From Tricholoma matsutake (lineage: Eukaryota; Basidiomycota; Agaricomycetes; Agaricales; Tricholomataceae), in contig AP026539.1 of NCBI GenBank assembly GCA_026075535.2, positions 11,160,001-11,224,000 on the forward strand: a stretch of DNA of 64,000 nt, given 5' to 3'. A model generated the notes under the pieces. It searched no databases and had not been told where the DNA came from. It was given only the letters and a program-made list of their open reading frames with translations. Each line of letters starts with the position of its first letter. Position 1 is the first letter of the stretch. The translations under genes were made by a program, and so were the position numbers. This document shows positions 9,344-20,145 of this stretch, in pieces.

Positions 9344-10676
9344 ATGTCTCTCCTCGCTGAACTCAATACTGACATCTTCGACTACACCAAATCAATGCCT
9401 GAGCGCAATGCCACCGAAGATTTGGGCTTCAAAGTGTGGGGGAAGGGTTTTTGCGACAGAATAGTATGTTCCTGCATTCATTTTGTCATATGGTTGGCTA
9501 AAACGTTTGGTCTTAGGCTGAATATGATGAGCTCGCTGACAATCTGGGCAAAGAGCACAATCCGGCCATTCAAAAGGTTGTTGATGAAGTTTTCAAGCTG
9601 TATCAGCCATTGGCCCAGTGCGAATGGCTTTCATGGCGTGACAAGCTATTGTTTTTGGAGTTGCATAAAGAGGTGGATCGAGAAGCTGCTGAGGCAAAAG
9701 CAAGGGCAGAGGCTGAGGAAGAGGTGAGGCACATTCAAGAGGAGGAGGAACTAGCTTGAGAGGTGGCAGCTGCTGCTAAGAAGGCGAAACTGGATGATCA
9801 GAGGGCCATTCTTGCCAAGGCTTGCAAAATGGCGCTGGGTGAGTTTTGCACCAAGACCCTTTTGAAGGCCGAGTTGTTGCGATGAAACGAGCAACTAGTG
9901 GCCAAAGCTAAATTGATCGAAGAGGCTGAGGCAGGGGTTGAGGACAAGGACAAGGATGAGGATGAGGAGGAGCTACCCATTGTGCGGGTGACTAAACGAA
10001 AGGTAGTGGAGATCGAGGAAGGCAAAGATGGGGAGGACAAAGTCAAGGACTCCATGGAGCCAAAGCGAGCGAGGTTTGCAATGAGCGGACTGCTCAATTT
10101 CGAGGGTCCGGTGAGTTTTTGTTTTGTTTTCGAAGGGTTTTCGGAGTACTAATCATTTTGTAGTGCGATCAGTGTGCTGGGATGAGATCTCAGCCACACT
10201 GTGTGGTCAAAGAAGGGGCCCCAAAGTGCGTCAAGTGCACTGACACTCTGCAGGGATGTTATTGGGAGGGGGTGTCAAGGAAAGGCTTTTGAAAAGGCGA
10301 GGCAAGGAAATTTGGGGCTGCGAAAGATGTTTCGCAGCTGAAACCAGGTGTGTTTCTTGTTCAGACTATGCAAATTTTTTTCTAACTTTCTGATCAGATT
10401 GTTTTAGCTCTTCACATTCGAGTTGTCGGGCCAGTTGAGCCAGAGGAGATGGTTGCGGGACTGTCAAAACTGTCTATGCCAAAATCAAAGCACAAAAAGC
10501 GGTTGAAAGGGAAAGGCAAAGCAAAGGAGGTATCGTCAAATGATGATATCGAGGTCATTAGCAACGAATGGGTCATTCGACAGAAGATGCTTGTGGCCAA
10601 ATTGGTGCAGAAGAAGGTGGAGATGGAAGTTCTAGGTAGGGAGATAGAACTTTTAGAAGTTATGATAGAGGAGTAA
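9344..10676 (+). pseudogene. Antisense spliced gene of element A: coiled coil, Zn2Cys6-like cluster
   Basis: The gene lies between the integrase end and the 3' LTR, on the strand opposite gag-pol. Four exons are proposed: 9344..9463, 9517..10110, 10164..10347 and 10408..10676, 388 codons. All three introns are GT-AG, 53-60 nt, and two have a clear branch site (ACTAAT, CTAAC). TGA stops at 9757, 9883 and 10290 all fit CGA to TGA decay. Codons from about 100 to 150 are charged and helical (VDREAAEAKARAEAEEE). An acidic stretch and PKRAR-type basic motif follow. Exon 3 opens with six cysteines spaced C-x2-C-x8-C-x8-C-x2-C-x6-C (codons 239-270), close to the fungal Zn2Cys6 cluster. Exon 4 has KSKHKKRLKGKGKAK and a C-terminal helix (VEMEVLGREIELLEVMIEE). 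I infer a nuclear, possibly DNA-binding accessory protein. Element B carries a counterpart. Confidence 0.78.
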
Positions 10677-10929
10677 AAAAAAGACTTCATTGTATTTTTG
10701 TATTTTTCTTTTTCTTTTCAATCTAAATCTTGTGAGTCTTGAAAAAAGTAGTGAATAAAAGTAGAAGAAAAAGAAAGAAGAATGAAGAGAATAAGGAAAA
10801 GGCTCAGTAGATCATCATGGCCAAAAAACCCTTTTGGAGTTTGCACGACCATGCTATAATGCAATATCATGACTTGTATTGTACACTAAAAGAGATTGAG
10901 GTCATAGGTAAGTGATTGCAAACAAAGAA

Positions 10930-12290
10930 AGGGAATAATCATTCATCTTCAAAGTCCAGAAGGTCTTCGGGAATATCTTCGTCGATGTTTGAAGTGTTTC
11001 GAAGATTTTCGAGATGTTCAGAGTCAATATCGAGGAAGTTTGGCAGCAGGGGAATTGATTTTTGTGCAAAATAGGGAAGGAGTTGGAAGGCTGCAACTGA
11101 TCAGTGAAATACTGATCCATTGAGTTCACAGATGATGTAGGCTCCTCCATAGTTTCGATCGATGACGATGAGTGGACCTAAATATTGAGGTCGCATCTTG
11201 CGATTGAGAGATTTCTGGATTTGCGTGTTGCGAAGTAGGACCAGGTCACCTTTTTCGAGGTCATAGTCATGCATTGTTCATTTGTGATTGAGTTTGAAAT
11301 GTTTCGCAGCTTCGAGTCGAGCAGTATAGACTTTCGAATAGAGAATTTCAAGGTCGAATGATCATTTCTGTAGTGCTATTGCTCTTCGAGCAATGAGATT
11401 GGTTGTCGATAAAATAGAATCAGGAGGGGGTTGCAAGTATGTTGCTTCGGAGATGTCGAGCGGGATTAGGGGGTGTGATCCTGTAATTGCAAAGTAAGGA
11501 GAGCAACCCATGCATCTACAAACCATAACTCATTCTGCCCAAAACACCGAGTGTGCTCCAGCTGACCATTTACTCTGATCTCCATCAACTGCTTTGAATA
11601 ATGATTGTTGAATATCAAAGTGAGCTTGTTCGACGATTCCATTCGCACGAGAGTTGTAGCTGGTAATTTGAATGTGGTTAATGTGATATTGTTTTGAAAG
11701 GTACTCCAACGCTGCGATGAATGCTGATCTATTATCTCTCACAATTTCGTATAGCGAACCCCATCTTCAAATGATATCTTCAAAGATCCAGTCCCTGAGG
11801 GTCATGGCATTTTCTCGTCGAAGGTTTCGCCACTTGGGATAAGTCATTAGTGAACATCAACCTTGTACAATATACTTGAATCCGCTCGAGGCAGGCATTT
11901 GCATGGTATCGATGTAGACTTTGCCGAATAAAGGTGCAGGTGTGGCGACGGTAGGTGGGATAAGGAGATTTCGAGTTTGTCATAGTTGGCACAGGTGGCA
12001 CAGGTGGCAAGTGCGAATATACCATGCAATGTCTGCTTTCATGTTAGGCCACCAGAATCATAGGGAAATAATGGCTTTCATTGTGAAGACCATCTTGTGT
12101 CTGATATCATCGTGAGCTGCATGAATAACCTCAAGATGACGTTCGGGAATTGCAATGATTTTGTGAGCTCCATGCAAGTCTTTCCTCCAAAGTTTACTGC
12201 AATCTAAGAAGAATTCAGTGCAATATTGAACAAAGGTAGCATATTCGGAATCTGATAAATCTGGAGGTCGTACCAAATCCTCTAACCATT
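10930..12290 (-). pseudogene. Integrase of element A, degraded
   Basis: The HHCC region lies near 12100-12180 (RHLEVIH, HDDIRH). The core is recognisable at 11780-12000 (cDNA-binding segment before KWR) and at 11530..11742, where HIQITSYNSRANGIVEQAH gives the region of the third catalytic residue. The C-terminal domain at about 11000-11280 reads [13 protein letters not shown] and [10 protein letters not shown], and the frame ends with an acidic tail (LLDFEDE) and TGA near 10930. No chromodomain is seen, unlike B, F and G. Several stops and at least two frameshifts make it non-functional. Confidence 0.82.
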
Positions 12291-12360
12291 TTCAAACGCG
12301 AATTAATCTTTCATCTTCCTTTTTCGCATTGTTTGTTCATGGGACATCGTCATAGGTCAG

Positions 12361-12377
12361 ATCCTCCCCCTTACTGA
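12361..12377 (-). promoter_or_regulatory. Internal (central-type) polypurine tract of element A
   Basis: The 17 bases at 12361..12377 are identical to 9196..9212, which span the 3' polypurine tract. It falls between RNase H and integrase. Lentiviruses and yeast Ty1 use a second, central polypurine tract in a comparable place. Whether this one primes is inference from the exact match. Confidence 0.6.
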
Positions 12378-12423
12378 GATCTGAAGAGAGGGAGAGTGTC
12401 GAAACTCGATAGGAAGTGAAAGG

Positions 12424-12954
12424 TCAAGTCGTAACAGGATTGATTTGGTGTACAAAACCATGAAGATGGTCGATCCAGTCTCTGAAATCATTTTTGTTAT
12501 CGAACTGGTCATCTTCATCTTGTGGAGGACATCTTGAAAGTCCGTCTGGACCATGATGTGTACCTGCAACATGAACTAACGTGAAGTGAAAAGTGAGGAT
12601 TGAGACGATCCATCGATTGATGCTAGTGCTAGGTGTGATATCAGGGTTCAAGAGCATGCCTTTGATATACCTTGCATCAACTTCAACAATGAGGTTTCGG
12701 ACCCCTATTAGGTACAATTGAAGTGCTCCGAGAGCGCGATATAGACCGTAGAGTTTGAGTTTTGCTTGCGAAAATGTGGATTCACAGTTGTTAAGCGTGA
12801 TCGAGCTGAATTGACTGTAATATCGTTTTCGAGGGTTGTCGGGATCGCATTGCGCAAGAAAGAAACCAATAGTGATGTATGAAGTATCAACTGATAGGAT
12901 AACTGGGGCGTCGGATGAGTAGTCGATAGCGCAAATTGCTGGGGAATTGATCAA
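12424..12954 (-). pseudogene. RNase H domain of element A
   Basis: An open stretch of 176 codons. ILSVDTSYITIGFFLAQ provides the first catalytic Asp region, NNCESTFSQAKLKLYGLYRAL the Glu helix, and VEVDARYIKGML the next Asp. It ends with the typical linker THHGPDGLSRCPPQ. RNase H removes RNA from the RNA-DNA hybrid during cDNA synthesis. It belongs to the same polyprotein as the RT upstream, but no single frame links them now. Confidence 0.88.
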
Positions 12955-12999
12955 TGCTTGCTTCAGGTCTTCCTGTGCTGCGATTTGTTTCAGTCCAAA

Positions 13000-14115
13000 A
13001 TTGAAAGGGACATCTTTTCGTGTAAGGTGTATTAGAGCTGTAGCACATTGAGCGAAGTTTTGAATAAAGATATGACAAACTCCAATAGTTCCTAGAAATG
13101 TCTTGACTTCAGTAAGGCTTCAACAAGGCCCCCATTTGCTAACCGCTGCGATGCGAGTGGGATCAGCCATACAACCTTCGATATTGCATTGATTATTTCA
13201 GGGATGCAAAGGTAAAGCTTCGGACCAGAAAATGTTCCTCCACAATACTTCATGCGTTGGACTATACGATTTAGATTCCCGAAATGTTCCCAAATGAAGC
13301 GTCGAATGCCTGGATTATTGGCGATCATTTTGTAAGATCCTCCGATAGTTCGATATTCTGATTTTGGACCCTTCATCGGTGTGTCGTTGATGTAAGGGAT
13401 GGTGATATGAGGGATTTCGGGTTGTAGGATAAACATTATGTCGTCATGTAAGATTGGAACCGAGTTTGTCCAACCCATCGGTAGGGTGATGATTCAAAGC
13501 ACTCCAAATGGTGTCTGAAACATCATTAGATCTCGAGATGATTCTGCAACTTTCCTTTCATCGAATGCAACATATAGGTCCAACATTCCACCACAAGCGC
13601 ATCCTACAAATTGTTCAGCTAGATGCTCGGGAATTGGGACGATGCCAGAGTGCTGAATCATTACTTGATTAAGAGGCTCGAGACTGTGAATGATTCAAAG
13701 TGATTTTGCATCTTTCTTTGCAACGCAAAACCATTGCGACCAATATGACAAGTTCAATGACTCATATACTCCTGCTTCTATCTTCTTTTTCAGCATCTTG
13801 CAGATCTGTTCGTACAGACCAGGAGGTATAGGGATATTACGTTCGACCCATGGAGTGTGAGGAGTAACAGGGAATTCGATAGGAGGAAAGAAGTTGGGGC
13901 AAAAGCTTCCTTGTTCTTGTTCAGTCCATGCAAAACCCGTTTCGTGATTTCGAATACAATCGTGTATAAGCTTTTGTTCTTCTGGCCATAGGAAATTTCC
14001 AGGATGGTTTTTGTCGATAATAGCTTTGCATTCGAGTGTATATCAGGGAGAAGGGACGAATGATGGGGGGTGAGGATTGAGTTTTGGCATTTTCTCGAGG
14101 GGTCGCCAGTGATTG
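13000..14115 (-). pseudogene. Reverse transcriptase of element A, catalytic Asp lost
   Basis: RT fingers and palm are spread over several frames; the best piece is 13092..13478 (MGWTNSVPI, then PYINDTP, RRFIWEHFGNLNRIVQRMKYCGG). The active-site box reads Y-I-N-D at 13383..13394 where Y-I-D-D is expected. The Asn codon arises from GAC by one G to A change in a CpG context. This removes a metal-binding Asp, so the enzyme would be dead even without the stops. Confidence 0.85.
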
Positions 14116-14481
14116 TTCGAATGATGCAAAATCAATCAGGTAGTTTAGTAATAACTGGTCGAACTTTCTGTGCAACTGGTTTGTATTTCTTCTTCGAGGC
14201 TGCAAAGGTTGGGTATATAGAGTTGGTTGATGAGACGTGGGGAGGAGAAATGATAGTGGAGTCATGCATAGAGGTGGCCATCGAGGCTGATAAAGACATT
14301 GCATACTGGCAACTAGCCATTAAGTATAAGTTTGCAAGGATTGAAGAAAAGGAAAAGGGGTTCGAAGAGCTCGAGGAGTCAATATCGGGAATAATTGCAG
14401 TGTACTTGATAGTTATAGAGGAATTAGAATGGTCAAAAGAAATAATGAGGGTGCACTGGTTATTCTCCGAGATTTTATTCT

Positions 14482-15153
14482 CTAGTTGCGAAAATCTTTG
14501 TGAACTACTCTTCTTCGTTGATTAGATTGGGGAATAGTCAGAATAGTGCAGGATTGTATCGAGTTTGGAGTGAATATAGTTATCGTCTGCACTTCATTTC
14601 GATAATTCTTGACCGTACTCTCTGTGAGAACGTCGAATGGTCGTCCAAGCAGAATGTCATATGCTGGATTGCAGATGATGTGTATTTGCATATAGAGAGT
14701 GATGCTACCGACTTTGCAAGGTACGTTCCGTGCTAAATCTAGACTCTGGTCAATACCACTGTTAGCCGATTGTAGAGGGATGTGTATTGAAGGATCATAT
14801 GTGAGACCGAGTTCATGACAGACTTCTTCCGACATTGCGATGATCGATGAACCCGGATCGACTACGCTTTCGACTGGATTTCTGCCATTGATGTTCATAA
14901 TAACCAATCTAATAGAATGTGATTCCTTCACTGCAATAAAAGGTTCAGGTATTTTTCCAGGGCGAAGACTGCTAATATAGGTTTCATAAGGGTCGTCAAT
15001 TACAAATATGTCATCGTGAAGGAGATTCGTAGTGTTATTTCCTTCAGGTTGCTGGATACGATGCGCAGTGACCTGTTCCTTCCATTTCATATGAACTTCG
15101 GGCAATAGCGAAAGTGATTCTTCAGGGGTTAGAGTGATAATTGGTGTTTTCAT
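14482..15153 (-). pseudogene. Aspartic protease region of element A
   Basis: A 223-codon open stretch. VVDPGSSIIAMSEEVCHELG is the active-site region, with D-P-G in place of the usual D-[ST]-G. ILLGRPFDVLTES is the second conserved loop (LLGRPF). I think D-P-G is usual in this fungal lineage and not a lesion, but that is from memory. The protease would cut the Gag-Pol polyprotein. It lies just downstream of the gag region that element B split. Confidence 0.82.
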
Positions 15154-15452
15154 TGATTGGGTGAAGACATCTTCAGTGATTTTGTCCTTTTAAATGGGGG
15201 CTTGGGTATGGTATGATGGGCCATCTTTCGCTTTTCCTGTCGATGTGAAGTTGCATTCGTGAGGAGGTAGGTATGAATTTTCTTTAGCGCCATTGTAGGG
15301 ATGTATTACTGGTTGTGATGATTTCTCGGAGGTCGAAGATGGTGCCAAATTCGAAGTAGGTGGGTTGGTCACTGTGGACAATATTGATGGTGCAGGTAGT
15401 TGTGGGACGAATCATTCGACCGATGCAGGGATCAAGGGCCGTGAGGTAGGAG
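15154..15452 (-). pseudogene. Gag-protease linker of element A, left of insertion B
   Basis: The minus frame at 15190..15381 is Ser/Pro/Thr-rich (NPPTSNLAPSSTSEKSSQP) and ends at TAA 15190. It is the continuation of the gag region on the other side of element B (23206 onward). There is no motif of its own. Confidence 0.6.
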
Positions 15453-15457
15453 CTGTT
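15453..15457. other. Target site duplication of element B, left copy
   Basis: CTGTT here and CTGTT at 23201..23205 flank the B LTRs exactly, proving that B inserted into A as a complete unit. Confidence 0.95.
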
Positions 15458-16197
15458 TGTTATGAACTGATCCTAGAGGTCGCTTTGGAATCCAACTGGA
15501 CACTGCGGGTGATGATAGTGGGAGTTGTCAGGTCGATGTGGATTCTGCAAGAGGGGAAACAGAAAGGACTTGGCTTCAGCTTGTAAGAAGCTGGGCCCTT
15601 CACTTCATCTGGTATCCTAATTTCAAGTTGAAGGTCTGGAGGTAGGAGCAGGAAAGTGTGGGTAAATGCAGGGAGGAGTACGGGGGGACTTAGGTTAAGT
15701 TTAGATGAGACTAGAACTTCAGAGGGAGACTAGAGGTTGAGTCAAATGGAGTTCAGACTCTTAGAGGACAGGGGTTGGAGTAGGAGGAGGTTTTAGATTG
15801 GCAGGGTAAAGTCAAGTCTATGTCAATATACGAACTGAGGAGTACAAGGCGAAACTAACTAAGCTTAAATACTGTAGTCTGGAATAATGCGGAACAGGAA
15901 CGAAGACTGCGGCAGTGTCTCAACTGCGGCAGTGTCTCAACTGCGGCAGTGTCTCAACTGCGTAGATAGATTATCTAGTGGGAGCCACACAGGAATCCGT
16001 AGTTGAATTTGCAATAGAGACGGCAGCCCTGGGAAGGCAGCCATGGATGCTGTACAAGGCGGCCTGGTGCACAGCAGTGTGGGCAGTGCAAGGCAGCTGG
16101 GAACAAAAACGGAAGGTGTAGACAAAAGTCGGGTTCAAGGTGCAGAAAAGGATTGGACAGATGTGGGTTCCAATCAGGCGAGGAACGGTTCTTGACA
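15458..16197 (-). mobile_element. 3' LTR of element B (740 bp)
   Basis: Plus-strand ends are TGTTATGAACTG and GGTTCTTGACA, near-perfect inverted repeats. It matches 22518..23200. It has a short triplication of a CGGCAGTGTCTCAACTG unit at about 15911..15960 that the other LTR has only once, which explains much of the length difference. Confidence 0.95.
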
Positions 16198-16210
16198 GTA
16201 TTTCCCCCTT
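16198..16210 (-). promoter_or_regulatory. Polypurine tract of element B
   Basis: On the minus strand AAGGGGGAAATAC runs into the LTR start TGTCAAGAAC. This sets the minus orientation. Confidence 0.85.
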
Positions 16211-16331
16211 AGTGCCGAGCCTACGAGGCACATGAGGGTTTGAGTCCAAATGAGGAAGTTGGTTGAAAATTCCGAATGCAGCAATTGGTTGAAAAATTTT
16301 GTTGACTTCCTACTCCCATCACCTATACAAA

Positions 16332-17314
16332 ATGTCCCCCCCAGCAGGTTCTGCTCAACTCAAGCTGGCCGCAATGAAGGCTCAGTATGAACAGAGGGAG
16401 TGGGAGATGAAGGAGCAGATGGAACAAGAGGTGAGGGAACTGGAGGAGGCAGCAAGGGAGGAGGAGTGTAGGGCACAGGAGGCACAAGAGGCAGCAGAGG
16501 AGGCTGCGAAGGTGGAGGAGGCGCGCCAGGCAGCAGTGTGGAGAAAGGAGGCTTTGGCCACAAAACGAGCGGAGAAAAAGCGGGCAGCTGCGGCCGCGGG
16601 TCTGGAGGATGAGGCAGAGGGGAGCAAGTCCCCAAAGAAGAAGAAAGTTGCCAAGTCCACGGTGTGAGTGGGGTCGGAGGAGTCAGAGAGTCCAGTGTGG
16701 GTGCAGGCTGCCTTGCCTTGCAAAAGGTGCGTACTGGTTACCTTTCTCAGTCTTCTCTTACTGACAAGTGGCCCAGATGCAAATATCAAAAGGTCACGTG
16801 TTTCAAGATGGGTGCGAGGGGATGTGTGTGCAACAACTGCATGCACATCAAACATAAGTGCGAGGAGGTAGTGTGGGAGGGGCAGGAAGCCCCTGCAGCA
16901 AAAACAGTGGGAACAACAGGGGCAACCGGGGATAACCCAGAGGTAATGCAACAGATGATGAAGGTGATAAGGAAGGGATTCACTGAGGTGGCCAATGCAG
17001 TGCGGGAGTCGATGGGGGAGATCTGGGATGCTTTGGACCCAGAGTGGGTGGAGGAAGAAAGTGCCAAGGAGGAGAGCGACGAGGGTGACGAAGAGGTGGA
17101 GTGAGCAGTGCGAGAGTCCCAGCAGGAAAGATGTGGGATCTGCAAGTCCAGAGATGACTGGGCGGCCTTCCAGAGGTATCTGGAGAAAAGGCGGGTGGAT
17201 GATGGGGAGGAGAGTGAGAGTGGAGGTGAGGAGGGTGAAGAGAAGGACGAGGGCAGAGAAGAGGGCAAAGTTGGGGAGAGGGTGATGAAGACAGAGAGGG
17301 AGAAGCAGAGGTAG
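16332..17314 (+). pseudogene. Antisense spliced gene of element B: coiled coil plus Zn2Cys6 cluster
   Basis: Two exons, 16332..16726 and 16777..17314, give 310 codons; the 50-nt intron is GTGCGT..CAG with CTGAC as branch site. The gene is convergent with pol, which ends 90 bp away. Codons about 10-95 form a long charged helix (EQREWEMKEQMEQEVRELEE and onward), then KSPKKKK resembles a nuclear signal. Splicing places six cysteines at codons 130, 133, 140, 150, 153 and 160: C-x2-C-x6-C-x9-C-x2-C-x6-C, exactly the Zn2Cys6 spacing of fungal transcription factors. The C-terminal half is acidic with a CGIC pair. TGA codons at 16665 and 17102 fit CGA decay. Without splicing a frame runs through the intron (16664..17104), but then the first two Cys are out of register. 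I infer a nuclear regulatory or integration-partner protein; no function is shown. Confidence 0.8.
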
Positions 17315-17403
17315 TGTAGGGATCCAGTTGGATCCAAAAAAAAACTTTTTAATGAATTTTGTTTCTGAGTTCAGACTGAGTGAATAAGTAACATGAATAG
17401 ACT

Positions 17404-18873
17404 TTAAGTGGGTAATGGTCCAGGTTTCTGCGGGTAGTGAGTGTGAAAATCTGCAAGGAGTTCTTGGGTGTGGTCAAGCTCTGTAACAGGTAGCCAGGAG
17501 GTCTCCTCATCGGTTCCCTGGTAGCCTTCCCATCGGATGAGGTAGAGAATCTGGCAGCGATGTCGGTTGTCAACTTTGGAGTCGAGGACTTTGGCGATCT
17601 CATATTTGAGCTCGTTGTCGATGGTGATTGGAGGAGGTGGAGGTTGTACTCGATTTGGAATTGTGTTTGGGGAGTGTTTCTCTAGTTGAGAGACATGGAA
17701 AACAGGGTGAATGGCCCGCATGTGATCCGGGAGCCGCAGGGTGACTGAGTGAGTGCCCGGGTGGGCGATGATTTCGAAGGGGCCATGGTGCTTTTCAGAA
17801 AGTTTCTTGGAAGGACGAGTGGTGCAGATATTTTCCACAGTGACATAGGCAGAGTCACCAACGTTGAAGTCAGGTGTGGGTGCCCGATGTTTGTCCACAG
17901 GACCTTGATAATGCTCTTGAGTGGCTGCAAGCTGTTTCCGAAGCTCCTGATGAAGGTTGTCTAAGTCAACAATGAACTCATGGGCGTGCTGTGAAGCTAA
18001 GCCGCATTCTGGAAAGACGGAAATGTTCGGGTGATAGCCTTTGTTGGCAAAGAAAGGGGATACACCTGTAGAGGCAGAGGGAGCATTGTTGTAGGCAAAT
18101 TCGCCTAAGGGAAGGAGATGGGACCAGTCGTCCTGCTGGTAGTTACAGAAAATTCGGAGGTATTGCTCCAAGGTCTGGTTGATCCGTTCTGTCTGGCTGT
18201 CTCCTTGCGGGTGATAGCCAGAAGTGAAGTGGATCCGCATGTCGAGCACTTTTCTGAGGGAGTGGAAGAAGTGAGAGACGAACTCGGATCCCCGGTCGCA
18301 AGTGACGTGCGACGGAACGCCATGCTTGGAGAAGACGTGGAGGACAAACAGGTTGGCTAGTTCTTGGGCTGTGATTTCATTGACAGTTGGGATGAAGATG
18401 CCTTGTTTGGTGAGACAGTCAACGATGACCAGGATAGCGGTGTGACCATCAGAGTCAGGTAGTTGCTCAATGAAATCCATGGAGATGGAGTTCCAAGGTC
18501 GTTCCAGAACTGGAAGTTGCTTTAGAAATCCATAGGGCTTGTGTCAAGGTGATTTGGATCACTTACAAGTCGTACAGGATTTGCAGAATTCCTGCACAAA
18601 GGTGTGGAGGTTTGGCCAGACATATTCCCGGCAGACAAGCTGCTGGGTTTTATTTTGTCTAAAGTGGCCAGAGAGGATTTGATCATGTTTGTACTGAAGG
18701 ACCTTGAGGCAAAGATCCATGACGTCTGGAACATAAATCCAGTCGAAGTGGCGGAGGAGACCTGCCTCGTCTATGGTCCAGTTGGGGTCGACAGGTGTCG
18801 GAAGATGTGTGGATGATAAGGGGTCAAGGGGTAGGGAGGTGCGGATGTCGTGGTGAAGTTTCTCAACATCCAT
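17404..18873 (-). pseudogene. Integrase with chromodomain of element B
   Basis: The HHCC zinc finger is in 18559..18873 (HDQILSGHF, then CKSCTTC). TGA stops fall between it and the core at about 18500-18560. The core 17404..18480 is open for 358 codons with D in MDFIEQLPD, D in VTCDRGSEF and E in GDSQTERINQ, so the DDE triad is intact. The C-terminal chromodomain reads YEIAKVLDSKV, then LYLIRWEGY and ETSWLP, with the aromatic residues expected for binding a methylated histone tail. The frame ends at 17404. Confidence 0.93.
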
Positions 18874-18954
18874 GATTACTGCTTGTTGAAGGATGGATGT
18901 GGCGAAATAGGTGGCACAAAGGGAAGAGGTGAGCTGTTCCTGTGTGAATACAGG

Positions 18955-20145
18955 TCAGAAGTTGGTTGGGTTTATGGAGGCGAAGTCGCTATTTCCCCCT
19001 TTGCGGTAGACGTCCCAATGTCTAGTGAGCACGTCTGGCTTGGCCCCTAATTTTCCAGGGCAGAAGTGGATGATGAAATTGAACTGGGAAAGGTACTTAG
19101 ACCAACAGGCCTGGCGGTGGGTGAGCAACTTGGTAGTGCTGAAGTACTCAAGATTTTTGTGGTCGGTGACCACATCAACTGGGTTTGTGGAACCCTCAAA
19201 GTACTGCCGCCAGTGTTTGAAGGCTTCAAGGATGGCCAAGAGTTCCTTGTCATGAATGTCATAATTTAGTTCAGCGGGATTGAAAGAGTGGGAATGAAAA
19301 GCAACCAGATGGATTTCTCCATCCGCAGTGTAAACCGAAAGGATAGCAGCTAGGGCATAGTCAGAAGCATCGGTTTCAAGTACCATCTGTGAGTCGGGTA
19401 CCCATTGAGTTAAGATGGGTGCATGAGTGAATTCTTGTTTGAGCCTTTCAAAGGTGTCGCGGCACTTCTTGTTGAAGTCCCAAGGTGTGGATTTCCACAT
19501 CAAGCGGGTAAGTGGGATGACAATGTCTGAATAGCCATTAATGAAACAGCGGTAAAAGTTGCAAAAGCCTAAGAAGGATTGTATATCCTTAACTTTCCTA
19601 GGCTTGGGCCAGTCAAGCACGGTTTTGACTTTATCCTCGGACATCCGCGGTCCATCTGGTGAAAGGATGAAACCTAAATATTTGATGGTGTCTTTGTGGA
19701 ACTCACATTTCTGTGGAGAGGCATAAAGTCCATTTTCCCGGAGACGGCGGAGGACTTCTTTGATGTGAGCCCCATGCTGGGACTTGTCGTTGGAATAGAT
19801 TAGGATGTCATTGAGGTATACTATGACACAAACATCCAGCATATTGCTGAAGATGTCGTTCATAAAACGCTGGAATGCTGCGGGTGCATTAGTGAGTCCA
19901 AAGGGAACCACCAACCACTCGAAAGATCCGTAGCGGGTGCGGAAAGTAGTTTTCCATTTGTCACCGTCTGCAATGCAGACTAAGTGGTAAGCGTGCTGCA
20001 AGTCTATCTTGGTGAACAAGCAGGCTTTTTGGGGAGAGTCGAGGAGGTCAGAAATGAGAGGAAGTGGGTAGCAGTCTTTCTTCATAAGGCGATTAAGTCC
20101 TCGGTAGTCGACACAAAGTTGGAGACTACCCTCCTCTTCTTGACG
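18955..20145 (-). pseudogene. Reverse transcriptase-RNase H of element B
   Basis: From MKKDCYPLPLISDLL the frame is open for 376 codons. The active-site box is Y-L-N-D (19807..19818) where Y-L-D-D is expected, again one CpG-context transition. RNase H follows (VLETDASDYALAAIL, then NYDIHDKELLAILEAFKHWR and VVTDHKNLEYF), ending at PDVLTRHWDVY. Immediately upstream, near 20146, one G is missing from a run of purines, which throws the protease frame and RT frame apart. Both lesions would abolish cDNA synthesis. Confidence 0.93.

Noticed and set aside
9798..10097. Serine-rich minus-strand frame
   Set aside because: It is the complement of the acidic/basic exon 2 of the antisense gene; Ser runs are an artefact of reading GAG/GAC codons backwards.
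14070..14525. 151-codon plus-strand frame
   Set aside because: It lies opposite the RT start and protease end of element A and has no start context, introns or motif, unlike the real antisense gene at 9344.
14870..14885. D-P-G in the element A protease read as a lost active site
   Set aside because: The surrounding residues are well conserved and I believe D-P-G is normal for this lineage, so I do not count it as a lesion.
16382..17337. Long minus-strand Ser/Ala/Cys-rich frames
   Set aside because: These are shadows of the plus-strand coiled-coil gene of element B. The introns, Cys cluster and start context favour the plus strand.
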